DNA of 64,000 bases from Ferdinandcohnia sp036965045 (GTDB taxonomy: Bacteria > Bacillota > Bacilli > Bacillales > Bacillaceae_L), in NCBI RefSeq assembly GCF_036965045.1, contig NZ_JBALOV010000036.1, positions 62,001 through 126,000 on the forward strand, written 5' to 3'. The position numbers were made by a program, and so were the translations under genes. This document shows, piece by piece, positions 41,886 to 50,989 of this stretch. The notes below the pieces were generated by a model that ran no database searches, was not told where the DNA came from, and saw only the letters and a program-made list of their open reading frames with translations. Position 1 is the first letter of the stretch. Every line of letters begins with the position of its first letter.

Positions 41886-43892
41886 TTACTTCCTTAGTTC
41901 TTGTACCAGTCTATCCTCATCCCAAATCTCAATTTGCAAATCTTGTGCTTTTGTTAGTTTTGATCCTGCTGCTTCGCCTGCAATGAGAAGATCTGTGCTT
42001 TTACTTACACTTCCTGTCACTTTTCCACCAAGTGCCTCAATTTCTGCTTTTGCTTCATTTCTTGTTAATTGCTCAAGCTTACCTGTTAGGACGATGGTTT
42101 TTCCGGCAAAGTAGGAATCACTATCTTCCACTGATACAAGCTTAGGTCCTTTATATTCCATATTTATGCCATATTCACGCAGTTCATTTAAAAGTTCATG
42201 CACCTCTGGTTGCTCGAAATAGGTGACAACAGCATCAGCCATTTTTTCACCGATTTCATTGATTTCCGTCAGTTCTTCTCGAGTTGCAATCTGGAGCTTC
42301 TCCATTGTTCCAAAATGTTGTGCCAAGGTCTTTGCAGCCTTTGCCCCAACATGGCGAATGCCTAAACCAAATAGAAGCTTTTCTAAGGAATTTGATTTTG
42401 ATACTTCAATGGCAGTTACCAAATTATCAGCTGATTTTTCACCCATTCGCTCAAGGTTAATTAACTGTTCCTTTGTTAATGTGTAAATATCGGCAACATC
42501 GGCAATCATTTTTTCGTCAAATAATTGTGAAATAACCTTTTCTCCGAGGCCGTCAATATTCATTGCATTTCGAGAGACAAAATGAATTAAGCCTTCCTTA
42601 ATCTGCGCTGGGCATTTCGGGTTGATACAGCGTAGAGCAACCTCTCCGTCTAAGCGAACTAGCTCACTTTCACAGTCAGGACAATGTGTTGGCATGAAGA
42701 ACTCTGACTCCTCGCCAGTCCGTTTTTCAACAAGAACATTTACAACTTCTGGTATGATGTCGCCCGCCTTTTTCACAACAACTGAATCCCCTATTCGGAT
42801 ATCCTTTTCACGGATTAAATCCTCATTATGGAGAGATGCCCGCTGAACAGTTGTACCTGCAACTCGAACCGGCTCTAAGATTGCAGTCGGCGTTATAACA
42901 CCAGTTCTACCCACACTTAATTCTATATCTATTAGTTTTGTAACAACTTCTTCTGCTGGGAATTTATAAGCAATCGCCCAACGTGGACTTTTTGCAGTAA
43001 AACCAAGTTCATCCTGCTGGTCGAATGAATCAACCTTTATGACAATTCCATCAATATCATACATAAGTGCTGGACGCTTTTCTGTCCATTCCGAGATATA
43101 TTCGAGAACTTCCTCGATAGTCGCACATTTTCTGCGTTCCGGATTTGTTTTAAAGCCTACTTCATCAAGCATATTAAGGCCTTCGCTATGTGAATCGACG
43201 CCTAGATTGGTTGTGTCAGCAATCGCATATAAAAAGATATCGAGATTACGACTTGCAGCAATTTTCGGGTCAAGCTGCCTTAATGACCCTGCCGCTGCAT
43301 TCCGCGGATTCGCAAATGGCTCTTCCTCTTTCTCGAGTCTTGCAGCATTTAGCCTTTCGAATGAATTTCTCGGCATGAATGCTTCCCCGCGAACCTCAAG
43401 ATCGAGTGGCTTCTTTAAACGAAGAGGTATGGAACGAATCGTTTTTAGGTTAACCGTAATATCTTCGCCAATTGTTCCATCACCACGTGTTGAACCTTGG
43501 ACAAAACGCCCTTGCTCATAGCGAAGCGACACCGCAAGACCATCAATTTTTAGTTCACACACATAGGAAATTGAATCACCCACTGCTTGTCTCGCACGGC
43601 GATCAAAATCACGTAAGTCCTGTTCATTGAAGGCATTTCCTAGACTGAGCATCGGAATTCGATGCTCTACTTTTTGAAAGGATTCAAGAACCTGTCCTCC
43701 GACGCGGACTGTAGGAGAGTCCCCTGTCTTTAATTCTGGGTAATTCTCCTCAAGCTGAATCAATTCGCGCATTAACCGATCATATTCCGCATCTGGTACA
43801 GAGGGCTTATCCAACACATGGTATTCATAATTGTACTGATTTAAAAGCTTATGGAGTTCCTGAACTCTTTCTTGCGCTACCATTTTGTCCAT
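41886..43892 (-). CDS. ligA: NAD-dependent DNA ligase
   Basis: This enzyme seals nicks during replication and repair using NAD. The protein has 668 residues, the same as B. subtilis LigA. The N-terminal Ia domain and adenylation domain contain the AMP-accepting Lys115 in CELKIDGLA. The OB fold, four-Cys zinc finger (CPDC...CINPKC), HhH repeats and C-terminal BRCT domain (about 590-668) are all present. The ATG at 43892 is chosen on GAGG spacing and length; the frame runs on into pcrA sequence. It lies 19 bases after pcrA. Confidence 0.96.
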   Translation of the reverse strand: MDKMVAQERVQELHKLLNQYNYEYHVLDKPSVPDAEYDRLMRELIQLEENYPELKTGDSPTVRVGGQVLESFQKVEHRIPMLSLGNAFNEQDLRDFDRRARQAVGDSISYVCELKIDGLAVSLRYEQGRFVQGSTRGDGTIGEDITVNLKTIRSIPLRLKKPLDLEVRGEAFMPRNSFERLNAARLEKEEEPFANPRNAAAGSLRQLDPKIAASRNLDIFLYAIADTTNLGVDSHSEGLNMLDEVGFKTNPERRKCATIEEVLEYISEWTEKRPALMYDIDGIVIKVDSFDQQDELGFTAKSPRWAIAYKFPAEEVVTKLIDIELSVGRTGVITPTAILEPVRVAGTTVQRASLHNEDLIREKDIRIGDSVVVKKAGDIIPEVVNVLVEKRTGEESEFFMPTHCPDCESELVRLDGEVALRCINPKCPAQIKEGLIHFVSRNAMNIDGLGEKVISQLFDEKMIADVADIYTLTKEQLINLERMGEKSADNLVTAIEVSKSNSLEKLLFGLGIRHVGAKAAKTLAQHFGTMEKLQIATREELTEINEIGEKMADAVVTYFEQPEVHELLNELREYGINMEYKGPKLVSVEDSDSYFAGKTIVLTGKLEQLTRNEAKAEIEALGGKVTGSVSKSTDLLIAGEAAGSKLTKAQDLQIEIWDEDRLVQELRK

Positions 43893-43911
43893 ACATCCAA
43901 TCCTCGCTTTC

Positions 43912-46140
43912 CTAATTTGACTTTGTGATTGGAGCAAATTTTGCAAGCAATCGTTTGATTCCTGTTGGACTAGGGAATGCAATATCTAATTCCTTCGATT
44001 CCCCTTCTCCTTTTACACTGACAACCGTACCAATTCCCCATTTTTTATGCTCGGCCTTGTCGCCAACCTTCCAGCCAATTTCATCTCCACCAGTTGACTG
44101 TGCAATTGGTTTTGAGAATACTCTTCGTTCAGGCTGCCTTGAAGGTGAGGAAGTAGAAGAAAATGGAGTTCGCATTTGTTGTCTGCGCTGGGCACCTAAA
44201 TCTTCAAGTAGTTCTTCTGGAATTTCGGCAATAAATCGTGATACTGGATTCATTGAAGTACGACCATATAAAGTTCTCATTTGAGCATTCGATAGATACA
44301 ACTCTTCCTCCGCCCTAGTGATTCCTACATACGCAAGTCGGCGTTCTTCCTCCATCTCAGCCTCTTCCATGAGGGAACGACTATGCGGGAAGACTCCTTC
44401 TTCCATTCCCATTAAAAAGACAACAGGAAACTCGAGTCCCTTTGCTGAGTGCAATGTCATGAGGACAACTGCATTATTTTTATCAGTTTCATCTTCATCA
44501 AGCTTATCGATATCTGCAACCAATGCTAAGTCTGTTAAAAACGCAACCAGACTCTTATCATCATTGGCTTTCTCAAAGTTTTGGGTAACAGATAAAAATT
44601 CTTCAATGTTTTCGATTCGGCTTTGAGCTTCTAGCGTCTTTTCAGTCTTTAATGCTTCTAAATAACCGGTTTTCTCTAACACATTCTCCACTAATTCAGT
44701 AACCGATAAATAATCCTGCATTTGATCCCAATTATTGATTAAATCACGAAACTCACGTAATGAATTGGTTATTTTCGCACTTAAACCAATTTGCTCAACT
44801 TCCTGTAAAGCTTGGAATATGGAAAGGTCTTGAGCATTCGCGTAATTTGCAATTTTATCAATGGAGGTAGCACCAATTCCACGCTTTGGCACATTAATAA
44901 TTCTCGTTAAACTAATATCATCATCAGGATTTGCAATCACGCGCAAGTATGCCAAAATATCCTTAATTTCTTTACGGTCATAGAACTTAATGCCGCCGAC
45001 AATTTGATAGTTGATATTGGATTTGAGCAATACTTCCTCCATTACACGGGATTGTGCATTGGTTCGATACAAAATCGCGATATCTTTATAGGAACGTTTT
45101 CCGCCATCTACGAGTTCTCGGATTTTTCCAGCTACAAATTGCGCTTCTCCGGATTCACTGTCCGCACGGTAATAGAAAATCTTATTTCCTTCATCATTTT
45201 CTGTCCAAAGATTTTTTGCCTTACGATTCATATTGTTTTGAATGACTTGATTGGCTGCCTTTAGTATTCGTTGCGTTGAACGGTAATTTTGTTCAAGCAG
45301 AATTACTTTTGCATTACTGTAGTCTTTCTCAAATGAAAGAATATTGGCGATATCAGCCCCACGCCAGCGATAGATGGACTGATCGGAATCACCTACGACA
45401 CATAAGTTTTTAAAACGCGTTGCAAGGAGCTTAACAAGAATATACTGTGCACGGTTCGTATCCTGATACTCGTCCACATGGATATATTGAAACTTACGTT
45501 GATAGAATTCTAATACTTCAGGAACCCGCTTGAATAGTTGAATGGTCATCATAATGAGATCATCAAAATCAAGTGCTTGGTTTTTGCGAAGCCGCTTTTG
45601 ATACAATGTATAAACATCACTTACAATTTGCTCATACATGCCACCCGCTGTTTTCTCATAGTCTTCAGGTGTTTGTAACTCGTTTTTTGCACTGCTAATA
45701 CTACCAAGAATTGAACGTGGATCAAATTTTTTCGGATCAATGTTCTTTTCTTTTAAGATATTCTTGATGACCGAAAGCTGGTCTGTTGTATCCAAAATTG
45801 AAAAATTACGGCTGAAGCCCATGCGGTCGATATCTCTTCGTAAAATTCGCACACACATGGAGTGGAATGTTGAAATCCAAATATCCTCGGCTGCACCACC
45901 CAAAATCGCTTGAACACGCTCTTTCATTTCTCGAGCTGCTTTGTTTGTGAAAGTGATCGCTAAAATATTCCATGGCGCGATTTCCTTTTCCACCATTAAA
46001 TACGCAATACGGTGTGTTAGAACGCGTGTCTTTCCACTCCCCGCACCTGCCATAATTAACAGAGGACCATCTGTCGCTTTAACCGCTTCTTGTTGTTGTT
46101 CGTTTAATCCCGTTAACAATTTATTGCTGAGAAATTGCAA
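43912..46140 (-). CDS. pcrA: ATP-dependent DNA helicase PcrA
   Basis: This is a UvrD/Rep-type superfamily 1 helicase for repair, replication restart and displacement of RecA. The protein has 742 residues. It has Walker A MAGAGSGKTR, motif Ia AITFTNKAAREMKER, motif II VDEYQDTN, motif III GDSDQSIYRWRGAD and motif VI VGITRAEEELYLS; the C-terminal Tudor-like RNA polymerase-binding segment (GDKAEHKKWGIGTVVSV) is present. A TTG at 46140 aligns with the start of B. subtilis PcrA; an in-frame GTG at 46149 is too close to the AAGGG box. Confidence 0.95.
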   Translation of the reverse strand: MQFLSNKLLTGLNEQQQEAVKATDGPLLIMAGAGSGKTRVLTHRIAYLMVEKEIAPWNILAITFTNKAAREMKERVQAILGGAAEDIWISTFHSMCVRILRRDIDRMGFSRNFSILDTTDQLSVIKNILKEKNIDPKKFDPRSILGSISSAKNELQTPEDYEKTAGGMYEQIVSDVYTLYQKRLRKNQALDFDDLIMMTIQLFKRVPEVLEFYQRKFQYIHVDEYQDTNRAQYILVKLLATRFKNLCVVGDSDQSIYRWRGADIANILSFEKDYSNAKVILLEQNYRSTQRILKAANQVIQNNMNRKAKNLWTENDEGNKIFYYRADSESGEAQFVAGKIRELVDGGKRSYKDIAILYRTNAQSRVMEEVLLKSNINYQIVGGIKFYDRKEIKDILAYLRVIANPDDDISLTRIINVPKRGIGATSIDKIANYANAQDLSIFQALQEVEQIGLSAKITNSLREFRDLINNWDQMQDYLSVTELVENVLEKTGYLEALKTEKTLEAQSRIENIEEFLSVTQNFEKANDDKSLVAFLTDLALVADIDKLDEDETDKNNAVVLMTLHSAKGLEFPVVFLMGMEEGVFPHSRSLMEEAEMEEERRLAYVGITRAEEELYLSNAQMRTLYGRTSMNPVSRFIAEIPEELLEDLGAQRRQQMRTPFSSTSSPSRQPERRVFSKPIAQSTGGDEIGWKVGDKAEHKKWGIGTVVSVKGEGESKELDIAFPSPTGIKRLLAKFAPITKSN

Positions 46141-46211
46141 TTTCTTCACCGTCCCTTTTCGAAGTCGTACATACGTTCTATTTTACCTGAGTTGTAACAA
46201 AAATTCCATGC

Positions 46212-46898
46212 TTATCCCTTAACAGCTTGTACTGTTTTTAAAGCTGTATTTATGTCTTCGTAAATAATATTTCCAACGACAATTGTGTCTGCACAACCAG
46301 CCATTTCTTTTGCCTGATCAGGTGTCTTAATCCCACCGCCATAAAACAATTTCGTTGTTTGTAAATTGTCGCTTACGGCCTCGACAATCTCCTTATCGCC
46401 ATAGGTCCCGCTATATTCTAAATAAAAGATAGGGAGCGAGAACATTTTCTCTGCCATTGCCGCATAGGCTACCACATCATCCTTGCTCAAGGATGTATCG
46501 GCACCTGTCAATTTAGCAGCCTTGCAGTCTTCATTCAGGATGCAATACCCCTGCATAATCATCTCTTCCCAATTCATTACATCCCCATATTCCTTAACTG
46601 CCTCATGATGCAGACCCATCATCCATCTTGTGTCACTGCTATTCAAAACAGTTGGAATAAAATATAAATCAAAGCCAGGTGAGACTGACTCAATATTTGA
46701 AATTTCTAATACAACAGGCACAGTATAACGTCGGATTCGAGACATTAGGTGAAGGACATTGTCTAGTGTCACTCCATCAGTACCACCAACTATAATCGCA
46801 TCTGTACCAGATTCACAAATTGCATCTAAATGTTCATCGTTAATTTCCTTATTCGGATCCAGCTTAAAAACATGTCTCCATTCTCTAAAATCGTACAT
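46212..46898 (-). CDS. pcrB: Heptaprenylglyceryl phosphate synthase PcrB
   Basis: This enzyme makes an archaeal-type ether link between sn-glycerol-1-phosphate and heptaprenyl diphosphate. The protein has 228 residues, TIM-barrel, full B. subtilis length from the ATG at 46898 (GGAGG box). Diagnostic blocks are FKLDPNKEI near the N-terminus, IIVGGTDGVT, EYSGTYGD and LFYGGGIKTPDQA. It is the first gene of pcrB-pcrA-ligA-camS. Confidence 0.95.
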   Translation of the reverse strand: MYDFREWRHVFKLDPNKEINDEHLDAICESGTDAIIVGGTDGVTLDNVLHLMSRIRRYTVPVVLEISNIESVSPGFDLYFIPTVLNSSDTRWMMGLHHEAVKEYGDVMNWEEMIMQGYCILNEDCKAAKLTGADTSLSKDDVVAYAAMAEKMFSLPIFYLEYSGTYGDKEIVEAVSDNLQTTKLFYGGGIKTPDQAKEMAGCADTIVVGNIIYEDINTALKTVQAVKG

Positions 46899-47051
46899 GA
46901 AGATCCTCCATTCATCTTTCCATTCCTCCATTATAACAAAACTACACGCATCTATTAATACCTTGAAGGATTTCACCATAATTTCTGTTTACTGCTGTTA
47001 ATTTGTACATACTGTCGTTAATCAAAGAATACTGTTTTTCGTACTTATCCT

Positions 47052-47209
47052 TAAGAAAAGCGCAAGGCGCCTGCCTATCGGCGACAAGCATAAGACGAGC
47101 GCTGACAGAAGGCGCTTCTTGCCTTCCGAAGCGATTGGCTTATGACCTCGAGCCGATGGCGCCTGGAGCTAGACATCGAAAATATGTAATAAATTTTTAT
47201 ACTTTCTTA
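47052..47209. repeat. 158-bp dispersed repeat, copy 2
   Basis: It has the same length, orientation and end sequences as copy 1 at 37841. Differences cluster at about 47068-47085 and around 47150, where the complementary halves of an internal stem (GGCGCC.../GGCGCC) change. It lies between yerC and pcrB, just downstream in space of the yerC terminator and upstream of pcrB. The remaining parts of the 46899-47261 gap hold nothing else recognisable. Confidence 0.88.
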
Positions 47210-47219
47210 TCTTTTAAAT

Positions 47220-47251
47220 AAAAAAGCCGAAACCCCAAGGTTCCGACTTCT
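47220..47251 (-). terminator. Terminator of yerC
   Basis: On the minus strand GTCGGAACC-TTGG-GGTTTCGGC followed by TTTTTTATTT. Confidence 0.8.
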
Positions 47252-47261
47252 CCATACTTTA

Positions 47262-47561
47262 TTATTTATTCAATTCCTTCACGCGGTCAAGTGCCATTTG
47301 ATAGGCATCGTTACCGTAATTTAAACAACGTTTTACACGTGAAATTGTTGCGGTGCTAGCTCCTGTTTCTGTTTCAATCTTATGGTAGGTGTTACCTTCT
47401 TGAAGCATTCTTGCAACCTCAAGGCGTTGAGCCAGCGATTGAATTTCATTTACGGTACATAAATCGTCAAAGAATCGATAGCACTCTTCAAGATCTTTGA
47501 GCGAGAGGACTGCATTAAATAATTGATCGAGTTCTTTCCCACGTAATTTATCAATTTGCAT
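47262..47561 (-). CDS. yerC: YerC/YecD family TrpR-like DNA-binding protein
   Basis: The protein has 99 residues, all helical. The helix-turn-helix lies at NTYHKIETETGASTATISRVKRCL (about 56-79), with the preceding IQSLAQRLEVARMLQEG typical of the TrpR-like fold. The regulon is not known with certainty; homologues have been linked to histidine biosynthesis control. AAGGGAG precedes the ATG. It lies 31 bases after yerB and precedes the pcrB operon as in B. subtilis. Confidence 0.92.
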   Translation of the reverse strand: MQIDKLRGKELDQLFNAVLSLKDLEECYRFFDDLCTVNEIQSLAQRLEVARMLQEGNTYHKIETETGASTATISRVKRCLNYGNDAYQMALDRVKELNK

Positions 47562-47592
47562 ATCGTTAGTATCTCCCTTTTTAAAATGTTAT

Positions 47593-48645
47593 CTAATTTC
47601 CAAACGAAACGGAGCCTGCGATTCCTGGTGAAGTTGGTATAATATTTATCCATGTTTTTCCTGGAACAAAGCCGATTTCTTCACCATTCGCAAAAGGAAC
47701 AATTCGTCCATCGACATTTCTCCATTCAATTTCCTGTGCTTTCCCTTTCTGAAGTAAATAGCCTTTTCCTCCAGAAGTTACATCAATCTCACGTCGACCA
47801 TATTCATCAATAAAGCGATGATTCATTTCAACGATAAGCACATTATCCAGTAAAACCGGTGTATCCGTTTCTCGGTCTACTGTTTGATTGCCTCCGCTAT
47901 AACGCTCATACTTTCCTTTATCTTGATTAAAGTCATAAACCGCCGCAAAAATGTCTCTTGATGAATAGGAAACACGAACATGTTCAGCTAGTGTCCCTTC
48001 AATTCCACCGACTTCGTCTTCCGATAAAAATTGAAAACTTGGCACTTCTTCTTTCATCGAATATCCTTGTTTATTTGCCCCTTCCTCGACATTTTCAAAA
48101 GAAATATACGAGTTATGTGGGGCAACATTATGATTAGCCCTCCAAAATAGAGTGCCATCATAAACCATTCCATTTATATTATCGATCTTGCCGCTGTTTA
48201 AAATCTGTTGGGCCTCTGGGCTCCATCCATGTGCCACATATAAAGCATCAAAGCCCTTGCTCAACTCTATATAATAATCTCTCGCACTACGAACAGGTCC
48301 AATAATCTCTGGTTTCTCACTTTGAAACACGGCAAGGAAGCGAGTAACATCTCCCTCAGCTAATACTTCATACACAATATCTGCCATGTGTAATCCAGAT
48401 TGTGGACGTGCTTGCGGATGATTATTTATCATAACAGCAAATGGACGATTGTTGATGTCGTCGTTTGTTCCCATTCCGGTTAGTGGAAAAACATGTTCAA
48501 ACTTTTGGCTTGGTTCCCCTTTAGCAACAGGCTCAGACTGTTTTGGTTCATGCTCATCCTGCTGTTTCGCTGCTTCTTCTTTATTACTACATGCTGTGGT
48601 AAGAAGTAATAGGAAAATTCCTAGAATGAATACAATCTTTTTCAT
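47593..48645 (-). CDS. yerB: DUF3048 lipoprotein YerB
   Basis: The protein has 350 residues from the ATG at 48645. The signal peptide has lipobox TTAC (Cys19), then a Lys/Glu/Gln-rich linker (about 21-50) and two DUF3048 domains (blocks PFAVMINNHPQARPQSGLHMADIVYEVL and GPVRSARDYYIELS). Extracellular, function unknown. The ribosome site is weak: AAAGG lies far from this ATG and very close to an in-frame GTG at 48657, so the exact start is uncertain. Confidence 0.88.
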   Translation of the reverse strand: MKKIVFILGIFLLLLTTACSNKEEAAKQQDEHEPKQSEPVAKGEPSQKFEHVFPLTGMGTNDDINNRPFAVMINNHPQARPQSGLHMADIVYEVLAEGDVTRFLAVFQSEKPEIIGPVRSARDYYIELSKGFDALYVAHGWSPEAQQILNSGKIDNINGMVYDGTLFWRANHNVAPHNSYISFENVEEGANKQGYSMKEEVPSFQFLSEDEVGGIEGTLAEHVRVSYSSRDIFAAVYDFNQDKGKYERYSGGNQTVDRETDTPVLLDNVLIVEMNHRFIDEYGRREIDVTSGGKGYLLQKGKAQEIEWRNVDGRIVPFANGEEIGFVPGKTWINIIPTSPGIAGSVSFGN

Positions 48646-48677
48646 TATCGAGCACACAACCTTTATTAAATTAAATT

Positions 48678-48697
48678 AAATGCGCCTAAGCGGATTT
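48678..48697. repeat. AAATRCGC-type hairpin 1
   Basis: AAATGCGCC-TAA-GCGGATTT, one of three related hairpins in the window, between yerB and yerA. Confidence 0.5.
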
Positions 48698-48740
48698 GTT
48701 CGCAAAAATCTAATACGCCAAAGTTAAATCCTTTTATATT

Positions 48741-50483
48741 TTAACGCATTATTGACGGAAAGAGTACTATTTTATTCATGACATCATAAATCCCTTGCGG
48801 TGTGATACGAATATAGGGTAAATGGGTAGATGACAAAAACGTCAGTGTATAGATTGGATCACTATGATTGTATCCGCGTTCCCGCACTAAACGAACGAAT
48901 TCTTTTTCAAGCGAACTTAATTCTGCCACGGATTTGGAAGACGTCAGTCCGCCTATGTCTAATGGGATTTCATGCAGTATATTACCTTTTTCAGTTAGGA
49001 CCATTCCACCTCCCATTTCTTTCATCCGATTGAAGGCTAGAAGCATATCCTTTTTATTTTTTCCAATTAATACAAAATCAGCCGTATTTGAAAAAGAACT
49101 TGCAAATCCTGAGATACTATTCGCAAAACCTTTTACCATCGTGTTTACTCGCCATTTTCCTTCCCGGTCCACTAGCATCAAGAAACTCTCATCATGTTCC
49201 ATTGAAAGTTCATCATAGGATGCGTCGATAGATATGGAATAAGGTTTCATAATGACGGCATTTTCCATCTTCATTCCAAATGGCATTGAAAACTGAAGAT
49301 CATCAAGCGTCAGCTCCCAGCTTGTCGCCAAATTTGAAAAGCCTTGACTCTTAAATGGGAATTCCGGAAATGCGTTCATGTCTTTATGGTCTCGTTTCAC
49401 CCAAACACCTTTAGCAAGAACGGATTCAGGTGTAGGATTGTCTTTTGCTGATAAAATGTTAAGGTTTGCGATTCTTCCCGTTGCAATCATACCATGGAGG
49501 TTTTCGATATTGTAATGTCGCGCAACATTAATCGTTGCCATATTATAGGCATCAATGATTGGAACGCCTTTTTCAATTGCAATTTTGATCATGTTATCAA
49601 TGATACCTTGCTCGTAAAATGCCGGTGGCGAACCATCTGTCGTAAAAATGAAATGATCATACTCCTCAATACCAATTTCATGGATTTCGTCTAAAATTTT
49701 TGGCAAGTCCGGACGAATCGATGAATAGCGCAAGGAAGTTGTGTATCCTTGAAGCAGACGATTTAATACATCAGTTCCGGTCATGGACTCATGATCACAA
49801 TCAGCCCCTAAAAGCATCAATTTTGCCAACGTTTTTTCCGAAGCCCCAGGAAAATGGCCTTCTACTTTTTTCCCAACCCTCTTCGTTTCTTGAATCCAGT
49901 GGAGCATAAGGTCATCGCCATCCAGTAACTTAGGCCATCCTGTCAATTCTCCACCTTGCACAACTGAGTCATGTTCAATCCAGCTTAACACATTCCCATT
50001 TGAGAAAGCTTGTTCCTCATGGTGAATCTCAGTCTGAGGATCATATCGGCACCACCAGTACATCGTAACAGGAAGTTTCTTCATTTCCTCAAGAAAAGAA
50101 AACGCTTTCTTTTTAGTCGTTTGTAGTGCCAGTACTAGGTTATCATTAATGATTGTTGTCGTCCCTGTTTGGGATGCATATTGAGCAAATGAGTGGGGAT
50201 TATATAAATGAAAAGAATGTGCATGTGGTTCAATATAACCCGGCACCACAAATTTCCCATCACACTCTATTACTTCACAGTCATTTAGTTTTGATGGTAA
50301 TTGCTGACCAACGTACACAATGCGGTCTTGGTAAATCCAAATATTTGCGTTGATCCACTTTTTTAACATTTGATTTAGATATGTGACATTTTTCAATAGA
50401 ATTGTTGGTGATTTTTTTCCATCTATGACAGCAACATGTTCTCGGAGTTGCTTATTTTTCCAGCGGTAGCGTTGCCCAATCAT
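48741..50483 (-). CDS. yerA: Adenine deaminase-like amidohydrolase (YerA)
   Basis: The protein has 580 residues from the ATG at 50483 (GGAGAG box). It has an amidohydrolase-superfamily TIM barrel with metal ligands HAH in GYIEPHAHSFH (about 92-99) and the adenine deaminase C-terminal domain (about 400-580). B. subtilis YerA belongs to the same group, predicted to deaminate adenine to hypoxanthine, though activity in this subgroup is less certain. Close to the purine operon and next to a cre-like site, which fits a purine salvage or catabolic role. Confidence 0.85.
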   Translation of the reverse strand: MIGQRYRWKNKQLREHVAVIDGKKSPTILLKNVTYLNQMLKKWINANIWIYQDRIVYVGQQLPSKLNDCEVIECDGKFVVPGYIEPHAHSFHLYNPHSFAQYASQTGTTTIINDNLVLALQTTKKKAFSFLEEMKKLPVTMYWWCRYDPQTEIHHEEQAFSNGNVLSWIEHDSVVQGGELTGWPKLLDGDDLMLHWIQETKRVGKKVEGHFPGASEKTLAKLMLLGADCDHESMTGTDVLNRLLQGYTTSLRYSSIRPDLPKILDEIHEIGIEEYDHFIFTTDGSPPAFYEQGIIDNMIKIAIEKGVPIIDAYNMATINVARHYNIENLHGMIATGRIANLNILSAKDNPTPESVLAKGVWVKRDHKDMNAFPEFPFKSQGFSNLATSWELTLDDLQFSMPFGMKMENAVIMKPYSISIDASYDELSMEHDESFLMLVDREGKWRVNTMVKGFANSISGFASSFSNTADFVLIGKNKKDMLLAFNRMKEMGGGMVLTEKGNILHEIPLDIGGLTSSKSVAELSSLEKEFVRLVRERGYNHSDPIYTLTFLSSTHLPYIRITPQGIYDVMNKIVLFPSIMR

Positions 50484-50517
50484 TAACCATCTCTCCAATC
50501 TCTTCCATAAAGCATAA

Positions 50518-50531
50518 TGGAAGCGCTTTAC
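50518..50531 (-). promoter_or_regulatory. cre-like site at the yerA transcript start
   Basis: GTAAAGCGCTTCCA on the minus strand has the palindromic AAGCGCTT core of CcpA sites and directly follows the -10 box, where binding would block transcription. It departs from the ideal site at three outer positions. Confidence 0.45.
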
Positions 50532-50537
50532 ATTATA
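50532..50537 (-). promoter_or_regulatory. -10 box of yerA
   Basis: TATAAT on the minus strand, about 49 bases upstream of the ATG; the -35 is weak. Confidence 0.55.
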
Positions 50538-50593
50538 GTACCATATTAATCGATTTACTGCATTAAAGAATTTGTGAAAATTTGTAAAAGTTA

Positions 50594-50621
50594 AATCAAA
50601 TATGCTTCAGCGTATTTGATT
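50594..50621. repeat. AAATRCGC-type hairpin 2
   Basis: AATCAAATATGCT-TCA-GCGTATTTGATT, a 12-bp stem between divergent yerA and the small membrane protein gene; related to hairpins at 48678 and 63753. Confidence 0.6.
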
Positions 50622-50673
50622 AAAAAATGCAGGTCTTTAACATTTGTAAAAGATATGTGAATGGAGGTAACGT

Positions 50674-50931
50674 ATGAAACCAAACATAGGACTTATAAAT
50701 GCGCTTGTCCGAATCACTTGTGGGTTTACGATGCTTGCGTGGGCAACGGCAAAAATGGTGAAACGGCCATGGCGCGAAAGCTTTATTGTGGTCGCAATGC
50801 TCGGTGGAATGAAGGTAGCTGAGGGGATCACTCGTTTTTGCCCGCTTACAGCTCTCTTTTATGAATATGTTGAAAGAAAGCAAGAAAATCTAGAACCACT
50901 AAAGGAGCTACCTCCTGTTAATCCATCATAA
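50674..50931 (+). CDS. Small membrane protein, DUF2892/YgaP-like
   Basis: The protein has 85 residues with one or two hydrophobic segments (about 9-27 and 35-50) and the family motif RITCGFTMLAWATAKMVKRPW ... EGITRFCPLTALFYEY. The domain is the membrane part of YgaP-type proteins, here without the rhodanese domain. Function unknown. GGAGG precedes the ATG. It lies between yerA and purD, convergent with the latter. Confidence 0.82.
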   Translation: MKPNIGLINALVRITCGFTMLAWATAKMVKRPWRESFIVVAMLGGMKVAEGITRFCPLTALFYEYVERKQENLEPLKELPPVNPS

Positions 50932-50935
50932 ATGT

Positions 50936-50973
50936 TAAAAAGGTAAGAGGGCTAGCCTCTTACCTTTTTTAAT
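50936..50973. terminator. Bidirectional terminator, end of the pur operon
   Basis: AAAAAGGTAAGAGGC...GCCTCTTACCTTTTTT, a long stem with A/T runs on both sides, shared by purD and the DUF2892 gene. Confidence 0.92.
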
Positions 50974-50989
50974 CATATGAAATTGCGCG

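Noticed and set aside
43893..43982. Extended N-terminus of LigA
   Set aside because: This part reads through the end of pcrA; the family length (668) and the ribosome site support the ATG at 43892.
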